Below, piece after piece: positions 11,962 to 23,215 of a stretch of DNA of 64,000 bases. Where the stretch lies: positions 3,300,501 to 3,364,500 of the forward strand of contig JAQPZY010001628.1 of the NCBI GenBank assembly GCA_029931535.1, written 5' to 3'. Each line of letters starts with the position of its first letter. Within the stretch, counting starts at the first letter, position 1. This DNA comes from Margaritifera margaritifera. Its lineage: Eukaryota > Mollusca > Bivalvia > Unionida > Margaritiferidae. Position numbers and translations under genes: made by a program. The notes beneath the pieces are model-generated. The model was not told the DNA's origin. It made no database searches and saw nothing but the letters and a program-made list of their open reading frames with translations.

Positions 11962-12560
11962 ATGCTAGCCTCCTTCTCAAAAGTAATGATGCCAAGCTCA
12001 TGCCACCCTTGTGACATATCCCAGTGGGGGGAAGACTCAGCTGCTTTGCTATTGAATGAGAAACCCTTGCCTCACCAATCCATGGATCATCTTGGAATGT
12101 CCACAGAACACATTCAGCACCCCTCCCTATTTTCCAGGGCCCCCACTGCTTCAGATGTCCCAAAAGATCCATTCAGGGCCTACATCCTGCAGCAGGAAAT
12201 GGACGGTCTTCTCATAAAAAGGGTAGTAGAGATAGTTCAGAACACAAAGTCACTAGGTTTTTATTCAAGACTGGTTCTTAATACCATTCAGGAGGGAGAC
12301 TTCACTTTCAGGGTCTGCACAAGAAGGATGGACAGGGTAGTGTCTCGCTTCAGGACCATCTCCACATACATGACATCAGCTGCCTGGACAACATACTACA
12401 AAAACAAGAGTTGAGTTATATTCTAAGTTAAGACATGAAGTCTCTTGTTTCACTACTGCTCCAACTTAGATTCCTTGTCAACAAGGACAAATCAGATATC
12501 GTTGCATCTCAACATTTCACCCACTTGGGTATGGAGTTCAAAATGCATGTGAACAGTATC
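11962..12560 (+). pseudogene. DIRS reverse transcriptase remnant
   Basis: The frame 11962-12414 contains an E-M-D-G-LLIKRVVEIV-x-N...LGFYSRL block, the N-terminal RT signature of DIRS elements. After the stop another frame carries HDISCLDNIL, in place of the catalytic Y-x-DD box, and then RFLVNKDKSDIVASQHFTHL, matching LGFLIN-x-EKSDL-P-x-Q...YLGM of intact elements. The palm segment with the first catalytic Asp (IDLKDAYF-type) is missing. The enzyme is dead by deletion, stops and loss of the second catalytic Asp. Confidence 0.82.
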
Positions 12561-13070
12561 TGTCTTCTTCAGTGACATGCTTTGAAGATCAGCTTGATGG
12601 TGTCTTCAATCTGCTCAGAGAATCGCATCTCAGCCCGAGAATTCCTTCAACTGCTCAATGCAGCAGCGGATCTCATGGTCCTGGGTCGCCTATTCATGAG
12701 GCCATTGCAAATTATTCTGTTGTCCCAGTGGTGACTGAAGCTTTATGCACTGGAACAAACAGTCCTAGTTGCAGATTATATGAGGTCACATCTCAGCCAA
12801 TTGAAGAATCTCAGTTGGCTTATGGAGGATATTCCCTTGCAGGTCAGGCCTTCAGGAATCACAGTTTATACGGCTGTCAGAACAGTGGGCTGTGGTGCTC
12901 ACCTCCTGCATACAAATCCACATTAAAGTGGGAAAATTCATGGATATGAGACTTGTTAAGCCTGGCAGTGGAAATCCCAAGGAAAATTAGGGTCTTTGCT
13001 CAACTGTGCAAACAACCTTGACTGCAGGTGTTTTCATCAGAGCCTATCGAACCTGCTCGACTGGATTATA
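12561..13070 (+). pseudogene. DIRS RNase H-like region remnant
   Basis: In a broken frame the sequence reads FLQLLNAAADLMVLGRLFMR and later VRPSGITVYTAVRTVGCGAH. Intact DIRS elements have F-L-G-x-M-x-S-x-x-x-x-P-x-GRLxMRPLQ and D-A-S-x-x-GWGAHL here. Stops interrupt it; the Asp of the DAS motif is not preserved. Confidence 0.7.
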
Positions 13071-13084
13071 TCAAATAAGCCCAC

Positions 13085-13898
13085 AGGTGCAAACTTTTCT
13101 CAGAACAAGTGGTGGACAGAATCACTTGGCCAAAAAGGCCCACCACTCTGAGAGTGTATGAGGGGAAGTGGAAAGCTTTCTCACAGTTGGAACACATCAC
13201 TCTGGTTAAAGCATTGTTACCTGAATTAGCTAGCTTTTTTCCTATGATTTTTCGAGGTGAAGAGGTTAGCACCCATCACTATGAAAGGTTACTCGTCCAC
13301 AATTTCAGACACATTTTGTCATCACCAAAGTGAAGATATAGGATAAGACAAGACAAAGACCTTTTTGACCTTCTGGTCAACTTTGACCTGTCACAGCCGA
13401 AGGCTTTGGCATTGTGCCTTAATTTGAACTTACCATGGGTTCTGACATGGTTAAATTATGCCCGTTTTAATCACTATCTAGAGTGACATTGGCTCATCTC
13501 TCTTATAAAACCTGCTTCCAGGTCACTCTATCAAAAGCAGGCAGAATCAGTGAGATACATGCCTTGTTGTTGGATCCGATCTACAGTTCTGTTGTGATGG
13601 CTCGATTTCACTCATGATGTCCATGCTTGCATTGCTAAGAACAGGCTCCTGTCCATAGGCAATCAGTCATTTGCGGTGAAACGTCATTTGTTGTTAGACC
13701 TTTCACCTCGGTTATCTACAGGACCTGGTGAGGGCTTGGAAGTGGTACCTGAAACAAATTGAGCCGGTGTGAAGAGGGAGATCTTACTTATTTATACCAT
13801 TGAAAGAAGATAAGGTTGATATCTAAACTCAGGCTCTATCATCCTGGATATGATGGGTTATTTGCTTGGCATATAGAGAACTTACTCCATGGTTTGTA
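13085..13898 (+). pseudogene. DIRS tyrosine recombinase, N-terminal part
   Basis: RPTTLRVYEGKWKAFSQ followed by an A-D-F-L-x-x-x-F-like stretch (LASFFPMIFRGEEVSTHHYE) is the core-binding domain of a DIRS recombinase. Downstream LAHLSYKTCF and GRISEIHALLL carry the first catalytic Arg. Several frame changes occur. At 13899 a DNA transposon interrupts the gene; the C-terminal half resumes at 14897. Confidence 0.8.
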
Positions 13899-14896
13899 CA
13901 GGTAAAATATGACAAAATTCAAGGACTTTTCAAGCACTTTTCAAGGACTTTATTTTGAGTTTCAAGGAGTCTTATATCTGAACTCACCATTGATATCTAC
14001 ATTTGGAACAACCTTCAGACTGACTTGTCGCTCATGTAACTGCATTTTCCTCTACCAATAAAGTTTACTAACCTAGATACAATAAACAAAATGTCAAACT
14101 AACTGTTCAAACTTACATTTGCAGATGTTGACTGTGTAGTTGAAGCTGCATCAGATGGGGGTGGGGGTAACATCAATCTCGCCATTAATTTGTTGTAATG
14201 TGACTCGGTCTTAGATATAATGTCAGTGTCTCTGGCACATGTCTTGATTTTGTCTGTTTTTATTCCAAAACAATCTAAACTCATTGCTGGCATTGACGCT
14301 TCAATTTTCTGTGTTTTGCACCCTTATGGTGTGATTTAAGGGCACTCTCATCCATAGCCCCAATGTCTATAACTTTGTTGCACACACAACACAAAGCTTT
14401 GTGTCTGTCCTGGGTCTCCTTAACCCACTTATAGCAGCCTATCCATTCACGATTAAAAACACACTTCCCCGGCAGCATTTTCATGTAGAAATCAGTCACC
14501 TTTCTGTTCCATCATATGGGTTTCTTCAAAACAAGGTCACGAGATGCGAGGTAAGAAAGAGAAAGCCGCCATATTGCCATTCCCACAATGCTGCTAAACA
14601 GAAATATTGAGTAATCTCCCTTTCCCTAGTTAGCGACCAAGCCACAGAAAGTAAAAGGCACATAGACGATTGGACATTTTCTGCAATTTTTCCACCAAGG
14701 TTTCTTTTTTTAAAAAAAACTTTTGTCTTTTATTTTCTTAGAAATTCAAGCATTTTTTAAGGATTTTTGCTCATTTTCAAGCACTTTTTCCCACTGACAT
14801 TAAAAATAAGCACTTTTCAAGAGGATTTTCAAAAAATAAGCACTTTTCATCCAGCAGTTGAAAATTAAAGTACTTTTCAAATCTGTGCGAACCCTG
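13899..14896. mobile_element. Non-autonomous DNA transposon inserted in the DIRS recombinase
   Basis: The ends are CAGGTAAAATATGAC... and, reversed, CAGGGTTCGCACAGATTTG. Both inner flanks are rich in TTCAAGGACTTTTCAAGCAC. The host frame reads into 13898 and resumes at 14897, so the boundaries are tight; TA is present at both junctions, and an 8-bp hAT-type duplication is not evident. Inside, on the minus strand, is a zinc-finger-bearing fragment (14499-14281). Related termini are at 45625-45710. Confidence 0.72.
14281..14499 (-). pseudogene. Transposase-associated C2H2/BED-like zinc-finger fragment
   Basis: The frame reads FNREWIGCYKWVKETQDRHK, then CCVCNKVIDI, then ALKSHHKGAKHRKL. The W...C-x2-C...SH-x4-KH layout is the N-terminal DNA-binding finger commonly found in front of hAT-family and related transposases in invertebrates and fish. 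The catalytic domain is absent, so this is an internally deleted transposon. Confidence 0.65.
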
Positions 14897-15245
14897 TACT
14901 CAAGATCAAATGAAAGTATTGCACCTTTTGGCTTATGGGGTTTGGGCAGTGGCCACAAGCATAGCATTTAAATGCAACTGTTCCTTAACAGACAATACAC
15001 AGGCTGTAGGATAGAGAGCAGAGATGACTTTCTCAAGCTTTTACCTCCAAGAGGGCTCAGTTTGACCTGGTGGGACCTATAGCAGCAGTGCAACAGGTTA
15101 CCTTTCCAGGTCATTTGGCAGCTTCTCAGTCAGCCGTGTCTGGGCATATGGAATCACTACTCCAGCATGTATACTTCTCATGACTTTGGAAGCTGCCTCA
15201 CATACCTTAGAGGACAGAAGATGGGCCTTCTCTAGTGTAAGGGAT
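14897..15245 (+). pseudogene. DIRS tyrosine recombinase, C-terminal part
   Basis: LLAYGVWAVATSIAFKCNCS stands for the A-H-E-V-R-A-x-A-T-S-x-A-F box of intact recombinases: the catalytic His and Arg are replaced by Tyr and Trp. TFSSFYLQE retains the likely nucleophile Tyr. A stop lies between them. Inactive. Confidence 0.78.
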
Positions 15246-15276
15246 GTAACTCCTTTCACCTCTGACCAATTCTCCT

Positions 15277-15366
15277 AAGGCATTATGATCTGGTAACATA
15301 TTTAAAGAAGAAACCATATTTTTTAGTAAAATGTTTCTTCGATAATACTTACCCAATCATAATAAG
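15277..15366 (+). repeat. DIRS internal complementary region
   Basis: 15277-15318 (GGCATTATGATCTGGTAACA and on) is the reverse complement of the left outer end at about 9077-9114. 15331-15366 (TGTTTCTTCGATAATACTTA and on) is the reverse complement of the right outer end at about 15594-15630. Two termini joined head to head inside the element are diagnostic of DIRS. Confidence 0.85.
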
Positions 15367-15427
15367 GATACACCCTCCAAACCTCTCTAGTTACATCCAA
15401 TTCACAGAGTGTGCATTCTGCTCCAGT

Positions 15428-15632
15428 AGTAACTGAAGTGTGGATGAGATTTGGCACCAATTCCTATATCCAAGGGGAGATCACTCATCTGACATCAACA
15501 TATGTTGGGCAGACAACTTTTAGCTTTTTTATAGCAAAAAGTTAACTTGGGAGGGTTGGATTTGCAAGGTAGTGGTTGTACCTAAGGTATTATGATTGGG
15601 AAAGTATTATCAAAGAAACATACTTTACTCCA
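15428..15632 (-). repeat. DIRS right inverted terminal repeat
   Basis: Reverse complement of 9073-9295. It includes CCAATTCCTATATCCAAGGG and GGTATTATGATTGGG. Confidence 0.88.
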
Positions 15633-15659
15633 AAAATTGGTTTAAATAAAAACAACATA

Positions 15660-17629
15660 CAATTCTTCATTGCTATAATGTGGTAATTGGGGTCCATTAC
15701 TGCTGACCATGTTAGGTACCAAACCACAACATAACGCAAAGGATGAAACATTCAGTGCATATGTACAGCAGGATATATAAGAGGGGTGGGAGTGGAAAAA
15801 AAGGATGAAATCAAGATAATGTTTTCAGGATTTATGTACAAATATATCTTTGTCACCTCATTGTAATTTTGCACTCAAACTTGTCAGATGATCACATTAT
15901 GAAAATTAAGATATCCTAATGAAACTTTCTGTTGTTTTCTTTAATTCACCCTCATCATGCATTTGGTAGGTCTACATCTTAATAAAATTACTCAAAACCT
16001 GGCACCTTGTTTCTTAAATACCTCAATTGATGTTTGCCACTAATCTAGTTCTGACTTTGGTCATTGAAAACTCCTTTTGGTCAATATTCACTATGAAAAC
16101 ATTGCTTTTCCAATTAGTTTCTTTGTTCAGAATTGGTGTTAATAATCAGAGGAGAACACATGCCAGAATCATGTTTACATATCCTAAAGTCTCAATGATG
16201 TTGGGGATCTCCCAGTTTGGCTCAGTGGAAAATTCCATTCATGCAGGTCAACCTTTGTATGAAAGAGACACTGAACTGCATTAGTCCCACTACAGTATAT
16301 GTAGCCGTCCTTGCTTCAGTTGAAGCAGTATGTTAATTGACTGCAGTTTGAGTTAGTATTGATTTCACACTGGCATGGTGACTACTGGCCTTCAGTAGTG
16401 CAGTAGTGTATTGGCCACATGTACTACGGGTCAGCATGTAGGTGCACATGTACTGGCAGTGTATATGTATGATTCATTAAGTCAGAATAAAAAAGGCTGA
16501 TGGATCTTATTTTGGGGGTATATTATACTAATGAGCAGTCCAAAAATTATCATCTCTTTTTGTCTGGTGATTTTGATCGCTAGTCTTTTTTACTGTAAAG
16601 GTAAGTTTCAGATACATGAAACTAATCAAATAGTATGTACTATGTATAGAGTATAACAGCATGTTAGGACAATTCTGGCTATGTAGTACAAAAGCTAGTT
16701 AGCAACAGTGGCAAATTCAAGAACCTTGCTCAGATTAGCAGGAACATGAACCCCTCCAAGTAAAAGTAAATATCCAAGATGAGACCAAAGATAATAGGTC
16801 AAGATATTGCCAAAAAATACCCAAAGACATTCAAAACAAAGATAAAGGCAAAAAAGGGAAAAATCAATGAAATACAGGTTCATAAATTTTCTGTATAAAC
16901 TGCTATCTTTAAAAAAATCCATGACTTCCTTGGATGGACAACCATCACAGAATGCATCTCGCAGCAAACAGGTTAACTCCATTATTTACCCTTGACAACA
17001 TTCAGGAGGCCACATCTAGCCTATTCTACATTCCTAAACCCACAGGGGACTAAATGTAATAGACTATTTATTGCCACATGGATTGCATCAGGGGACTAAA
17101 TGTAATAGGCTATTTATTGCCACTTGGATTGCATCAGGGGACTAAATGTAATAGGCAGTTTATTGCCACATGGATTGCATAAGGGGACTAAATGTAATAG
17201 GCAGTTTATTGCCACATGGATTGCATCAGGGGACTAAATGTAATAGGCTATTTATTGCCACATGGATTGCATCAGATCACTGCAAAGACAAACTAAGGAA
17301 TGCTCAGAAATACTGGCATGATCTGTGTGTTATGGCCCTATTAGCCAATGTGGCATATTTGATTTGCGCTGATAGCAATTTCAAGTGTCCTACACCTAGT
17401 TCTGGAATCTAATAGCTGACACTGTCCGAATACAGAAGTAGCTTTTTAGAGGCAAAAGCAGTTTAAAGTAGCAAGTTTCAGTGATGGCAAACTCGAATGA
17501 AATATTTTTATAAAAATGGTAGCTCATGAAATATGCAAAAGTAGACATTTATTGGCCGATTTCAGATCTTTAGACAGGGTCCATGGTTTGACCGTGTTAT
17601 ACCCAGAATAGCATTATAAAGAAGGAGAG
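15660..17629. mobile_element. Possible pogo-like element, about 2 kb
   Basis: Left CAATTCTTCATTGCTATAAT and, reversed, right CTCTCCTTCTTTATAATGCT could be diverged inverted ends between TA dinucleotides, both followed by GGGTCC/GGACCC. The interior holds a 46-bp minisatellite and no transposase I recognise. Confidence 0.4.
17044..17274 (+). repeat. Minisatellite, 46 bp x 5
   Basis: Unit AGGGGACTAAATGTAATAGG and then CTATTTATTGCCACATGG. Copies start at 17044, 17090, 17136, 17182 and 17228, nearly identical. Confidence 0.95.
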
Positions 17630-17639
17630 TAGTGTTTGG

Positions 17640-19070
17640 TGATTGAAAATTTTGTACAGTTGTCTGCAGTGTTTGGTGCTTGAAAATTTTGTACAGTTAT
17701 CTGCAGATATTTGCTTTGAAGTCGTTGGCATCTGTCAATGTAAAATATATTTTCGAGGTTGCATAACTGGTGTAGGGAACTCAATTTCTTAATAGAGGAA
17801 CAGGCAGAAATGCATAATTTAGCATTAAAACCAAATTTTGTAATGGTTTGTAAAGAAAATTTAAGAGATTAGAGGGAGATTATGAAGGAAAATTTTTGTT
17901 AAACAAGGGTAATGACTGAAATTGAATAAGATCCAGAACTGGCAAGGAGAATTCCATACATCAGTCCTTTTTTCTGGTATACCAGAATAGTTGAACATTT
18001 CAGTAATTTTCAGAGCAAAATTTGATGAATAGTTTTGAAATTCTAGTGTCCACCTAGACAAATAGCCACAAATGTATAATTCCTAGAAATTAAAAATCCA
18101 AGTAACATTAGGTTGATGAAATGTCTTAGCCACAAATAGATTGAGTTAGAGAAACCACAATATTTACTCAAGGATACTAGAGATTAGCCAATACATTTTT
18201 TCTGTAGTAATTTAGTTTATAGGGTTATATTTGAGTATTGAACAAGACATACCATAAGTACATATATTGACTTTATACCATTTTTCTATTCTTAAAGTAA
18301 TAACTTCAAGATACTTGATTTCATGCAACTAAACAGCATTTGACAGTCTCAATGCAGTTTACATTGGCAATCAACTGCCATTTTTGCTGTGTCACAGATC
18401 GGTTCTTTAATTCTCATTTGATTCTTACATTCAAAACTTTGTTCTAGTTTAACAGTATGGATGAAACTAGTCTAAGAAGAATGACTGCATAAATGGTGAT
18501 CAATTGCTGTTGTAAAATCTCCTGGAGACTATTGAATGGTATTACAGTAGCACTAAGCTTGGAATCTACAAGATTTTACTTTGCAAAGAGAATATATAAG
18601 GTAACCTATTTGATTGATATATGTCTTGTTTATTACTCAAACATTTTTATCATATGAACAAAACTATCATGGAAAAATGCTGGTATTAGCTGTGAACAAA
18701 AGTAGGGTTTGCACATTTCATTTTGGACTTCCTACTGTAAGTCTGTTCTTAAATGGTACCAATTGCCTGTGTATACTTTCTATGGTAAAAATGGTTTGTA
18801 GCTCTTTTTCCTTTTTTTAGACTCATCCTGCAGCAAGTTTTTAAAATTTTAAAATGAGTTGAATAAAGCAACATTCTGGCAAAATGTAGCGGCAGACATA
18901 GCAGTGGAAAAATCTTTAAGAATTTGGTTTTTCATCAATTATTGTTATTTAATATTTCAGCAAGTTGACTTGGCAGATATCAATCTAGAGAATGTTTCAC
19001 ACATGTAGATTATGATTTTTTATCAACATGGCGATTAACTTTTTTGGAAAATTATAAAAATATTGAGCAT
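17640..19070. other. RIMOC1 intron, no recognised feature
   Basis: Only a short direct duplication (AGTGTTTGGTG-TTGAAAATTT at 17631-17700) is seen. No exon or RNA gene recognised. Confidence 0.55.
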
Positions 19071-19222
19071 TAGCTCCTAGATAAACACTCAAGTGTTGTC
19101 TTTTTGTATCCCATATCATGTTTTGATTGTGGATTCAATATTAGCACCTAGATAAACACTCAAGTGTTGTCTTTTGGTCTTTTGTATCCCATATCATGTT
19201 TTGATTGTGGATTCAATATTCT
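19070..19222 (+). repeat. Direct duplication, about 75 bp x 2
   Basis: TTAGCNCCTAGATAAACACT through GATTGTGGATTCAATATT occurs twice in tandem; the second copy has an extra TTTGGTC repeat. Confidence 0.9.
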
Positions 19223-19289
19223 AACAAACATTTTCATGCAGATTAAAGAGTTGAGTAGTATGCATTATATTTTAATTAGATAAGCCTAG

Positions 19290-19520
19290 TCGTGTGGATA
19301 GGTTTACAGATTTACAGGGCTATGTAAATGTTATAGATGCATATTTTGTGTAGATAGGTTCACAGATTGACAGAGGTATGTAAAATGTTATAGATGCATA
19401 TTTTGTGTAGATAGGTTTACAGATTTACAGGGCTATGTAAAATGTTATAGATGCATATTTTGTGTAGATTGGTTCACAGATTGACAGAGGTATGTAAACT
19501 GTTAATAGGTGCATATTTTG
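19290..19520 (+). repeat. Minisatellite, about 58 bp x 4, arranged as two dimers
   Basis: The unit contains GTGTAGATAGGTT and TTATAGATGCATATTTTG. Copies 1 and 3 read TTTACAGATTTACAGGGCTA; copies 2 and 4 read TCACAGATTGACAGAGGTA. The alternation shows that a dimer was duplicated. Confidence 0.88.
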
Positions 19521-19559
19521 TGGTTATGGTGAATTTAAATTATTTGGATTGGTGGAAAT

Positions 19560-20490
19560 TTGGTGAGACTTAGTTGAAAAACTGAAAAATGAAGTGCATC
19601 TGGACTACATGTCGTGCATGTTTCACTGACTTTTGTTACGTTTTGCATTTAGGTGAGTTTCTCAAACATTATTGACCACAGAGTAATGCAACTTTGTGTG
19701 TAGAAATGTGTCTTGGAGAGTACATCTGACCAAAATTAAGCCACTGTGACCTACATTGCATGCTTCAGTGACTTTGGTTGTTTTGCATTTCGGTCAGTTT
19801 CTCTTGCATTTTTGGCCAGAGAGGCATGCAGCTTTGTGGATGCAGCTTGGTGAATACAACACCTTACCAAATTAGGTCACTGTGACCTATATTTTATGCT
19901 GCAGTTAAATTTTGCATTTAGGCAAGTCACTTGTGCACATTTGACTACAAGACTGTACAAAAAGGTAGTGGTGGAGCATTCTTGTTCTGTGAACACATCA
20001 TTTGTTCACTCGTGAAATTAGGAAAAGCAGAACAATTGTTATAGGTAAGTTTTAAGAAAGTATGATTTTTGTCATGCCTGCAAAGCATAGATGACACATA
20101 GGGATCACTTTTCTGACAACCTTCTTGTTGTTGTCTTCATAGGTGCCAATGTTACGTTTTCCATTTAGTTCAGTTAGTTTGATACTGTTGCATGTACAGT
20201 CATGAAACTTATTGGGAGTATTCATCTTGGAGGATGCTATTCACCAATGGAAAAAGTAGATCACGTTGACTTCCATTTCAAGCTCCAGAGATTATGTTTA
20301 GTTTTTGCATTTAGCTCACTTAATCTGAAACTCTTTTTTGTACACTCATGAAACTTGATGTGTGTATTCATCTTGGAGGGTACTAGTGACTTTAGGCAAA
20401 TGTAGGTCACTGTAATCTACTTTTCATGCTCCAGTAAGTAGAATAATTTTTTCCAATTTATTAGCTCAGTTTGTGTGTACAGTCATGAAA
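19560..20490. repeat. Dispersed repeat related to 2860-4740
   Basis: Units with TCATGAAACTT, TTCATCTTGGAGG-TACT, TAGGTCACTGTGACCTA and CATTTAG-TCAGTTT recur, each about 140-190 bp. Confidence 0.6.
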
Positions 20491-20599
20491 ATTGACGGAT
20501 ATATTTTTAGCTCTACTGGTTATAGACCAGAAGAGCTTATGGGATGGTCTGTTGTCTGTCATCCATCCATCATCTGTCCGTCCATTAGCACAAGTTTGT

Positions 20600-21850
20600 T
20601 ATTGCTATTTCTCCTAAAATACTTGGAGGATTGTCATGGAACTTCACACATTCATCCCATGGTCAAGTTGGTCCAAAATGAAAATGATGCCACCCGGACA
20701 CCCAAATCTTAAAATCTTCTTATCCCTACTCCTTCTGAATCATCATATTAACATGGGGTTTTCACTAAAAGACTTCTTATGATGTCTAGTTGGTCCTAAA
20801 TGAAAATGGGGCCAATCTGATGTCCTATATAGCCACCACAGCAGCCATCTTGAAAATATTGTTATCGCAACTCCTTCTAAACAGAAAGTCATATTAACAT
20901 TTGGTTTTCACTAAAGGACTTCTTATGATGTCTAGCTGGTCCTAAATGAAAATGGTGCCAATCTAATGTCCAATATAGCCGTCACAGCAGTCATCTTGAA
21001 AACAATGTTACTGCTACTTCTCCTGAACGAAATGTAATATTGCCATGGGGTTTTCACCAGAAGACTTTGTATGATGTCGTGTTGGTCCTAAATGAAAATG
21101 GTGTCAATCTGATGTCTGTTATGGCTGTCACAGTGGCCATCTTGAAAATCTGTTTATTACTAATCCTCCTGAATGAAAAGTAATATTGCCATGGAGTTTT
21201 CACCAGATGACTTCTTATGATGTCTAGTTGGTCCTAAATGAAGATGGTGCCGGTCTGATGTCCAATATGGCCAAGACAATGGCCATCTTGAAAATATTGT
21301 TATCATTACTCCTTCTGAATAGATGGTTGTATCAACATGGGAATTTTACTAAACAACTTCTTATGATGACCAGTTGGTCTTAATGGTGCCATTCAGACAT
21401 TCAGTATGCCTGCCACAGTGGCCCACTTGAAAACCATGTTATCTTTATTTCTCCTGAATGAATGATCATATCAGCATGGGGATGTTGAGTTGATCGTAAA
21501 TGAAAATGGTGCCAATCCAACTTCTAATATGACTGCCACAACGGCCATTTTTAAAATCTTGTTATCACTGCTTCTTTTAGATGGCTGTTTGTATTTACAT
21601 TTTTATGATGTCTAGCTGGTACTAAATGGAAATGGTGCCAATCTGATATCAAATATGGCCACCATGGCATCCATCTTGAAATTCTTGTTATCATTGCTCC
21701 TCCAAAATGGAAGGTCATATCAACATGGGGTTTTCACCAGAAGACTTCTTATCATGCCTTGTGGGTCCTAGATGAAAATAGTGCCAAGTTGACATCGAGT
21801 ATGCCCACCACATTGGCAAATTTGAAAATCTTGTTATTGCTGAAGAATAT
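20600..21850 (+). repeat. Dispersed tandem repeat, unit about 145 bp, about 8 copies
   Basis: Each unit carries GGGTTTTCACTAAAAGACTT, CTTATGATGTCTAGTTGGTC, CTAAATGAAAATGGTGCCAA and GCCATCTTGAAAAT in order. The same family lies at 46230-47000 in reverse orientation. Confidence 0.85.
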
Positions 21851-22779
21851 CAAAGATGGTTTCAACACTCTGCAGGTCAAAAGGAAGAAATGGTCTTATC
21901 TTGAATTACTGTAAATTCTTTTCAGCCAGTAGACTCTTGTTATATGTTACTGTCTCACTTACGAAGCATATTTAAGACATAGGCGTCAATTTTCCAACAG
22001 CTTAGCCATCATTGTTGTTGGCATAGGCATCAATGTTGTGTTTCTGCATTTAGCTCAGTTTCTCTAACACTGTTGTATATATAATCATGAAACTTAATTG
22101 GTGCACAGTAAAATATTGTATGTCTGGATTTATTGGGGGATATAGATTTTAACTGGATAATCGGTCATCTGGATGATCAAATTTTGGTCAAACAATATGG
22201 ATGGTCATGTTATGTTTGGTCTTGTGAACACAAGTGTCCGAGGGCATTGATCATGGTAAAATTGACTGACATAGATTCTATTCACACCTGTGCTGGTAGG
22301 TGATCAACTTTATCTCCTGTCAAGTCACTGTTGATTGGTTGTTAATTATGTAGGCTTGGACTACAGAATGCCTTTGATCAGACTGTTACTAGTCTTTAGT
22401 CATGCATGATTACCTTGGAATTTCTCCGAGATAAATTACATATTGTCATGGCAGCACTGACTTAGTAACAATCAGGTGTAAGAGTAAACTTTGTCTCTTT
22501 GTATCTCACTCCCCCTATCTCTTCTAATTACATTTATTTTACTTTGAAAAGATAATTTAGTTCTTCATAATATCATTGTAATTATAATTTGTGAGATTAT
22601 ATTTGATTGTTTTTTTCAGATTTCTGTTACTCTGTTCAATGCTGGTATTGTTATGGGCAAATAAGTTTCATTTATAGATACTTTTACATTGTAATATATA
22701 CAATTTTGGTGCACACAGTTGTAGGCGATACGAGTAAAGCATTTGGATAATTGGTATCAGGATAATTTATGTTTTTCTC

Positions 22780-23000
22780 TATTCATCGTGGAGGGTACTG
22801 TTCATCACAGGCAAAAAAGGAGGTCAGAGTGACCTACTTTCCATGCTCTATTAATTAATCATGTTTGGATTTTATATCTAGCTCATTTTCTTTGACAATT
22901 GCATGTACAGTTATGAAACTTGATGGATGCATTTATCTTAAAGGATACTACTCATTACAGGCAAAAGTTGATCACATTGACCTACATGTTCTTTTTTTTT
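22780..23000. repeat. Short block of the 2860-4740 repeat family
   Basis: GAGGTCAGAGTGACCTACTT, TGTACAGTTATGAAACTTGA and a following TTGATCACATTGACCTACAT match that family. It ends close to the RIMOC1 exon at 23101. Confidence 0.6.
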
Positions 23001-23100
23001 GCTTTGGTGACTTTGTAAGGTTTGTGGATTTTGCCAAGGTGGAGCAATTGAGACATGGCATTCCATGGAATTTTTTTCATTTATACATTCTACTTTGCAG

Positions 23101-23215
23101 GACATTATATTAGGGGTTAACTACCTGCAGAATGTTCTCAGGGTAAAGGACAGTCACTCTCATGAGGAAGAAGAAGAGGAGGAAGAGATTGAGGACAACA
23201 AGTTACATGCCATGG
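23101..23215 (+). CDS. RIMOC1: RIMOC1 internal exon with acidic run
   Basis: The acceptor is TTCTACTTTGCAG and the donor is ATGG|GTGAAT. It has 38 codons plus 1 nt, starting in phase 0 and leaving phase 1. The start reads DIILGVNYLQNVL, matching the human LLDGISYLLQML helix, and the end HAMG matches the LSAG that precedes the last conserved block. Between them lies an almost pure Glu run (eight Glu, encoded by a GAA/GAG tract at 23167-23190) that the human protein lacks; human has a neutral loop there. The acidic run is probably a disordered surface insertion. Confidence 0.85.

Larger units (their letters stand above)
9073..15632 (+). mobile_element. DIRS-type tyrosine-recombinase retrotransposon, decayed
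   Basis: Inverted terminal repeats (left about 9073-9295, right about 15428-15632) match over some 200 bp. Left runs CCCGATTATAATACCT, CTTGCAAATCCA, GTTAACTTT, GCTATAAAAAGCTAA, GTTGTCTGCCCA, CTTGGATATAGGGATTGG, ACTTCAGT; the right is the reverse complement in the same order. An internal complementary region at 15277-15366 is complementary to both outer ends, the hallmark of DIRS circular-template replication. Between them lie, in order, Gag-like, RT, RNase H-like and tyrosine recombinase remnants, all with stops or frameshifts. A SINE (10833-11023), a 52-bp minisatellite (9947-10206) and a DNA transposon (13899-14896) sit inside. It lies in sense orientation in a RIMOC1 intron and is inactive. 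Confidence 0.9.

Noticed and set aside
16695..16982. 95-codon minus frame with a hydrophobic stretch, possible membrane protein
   Set aside because: Lies within a probable pogo-like element, no similarity recognised, hydrophobicity follows from AT-rich codons.
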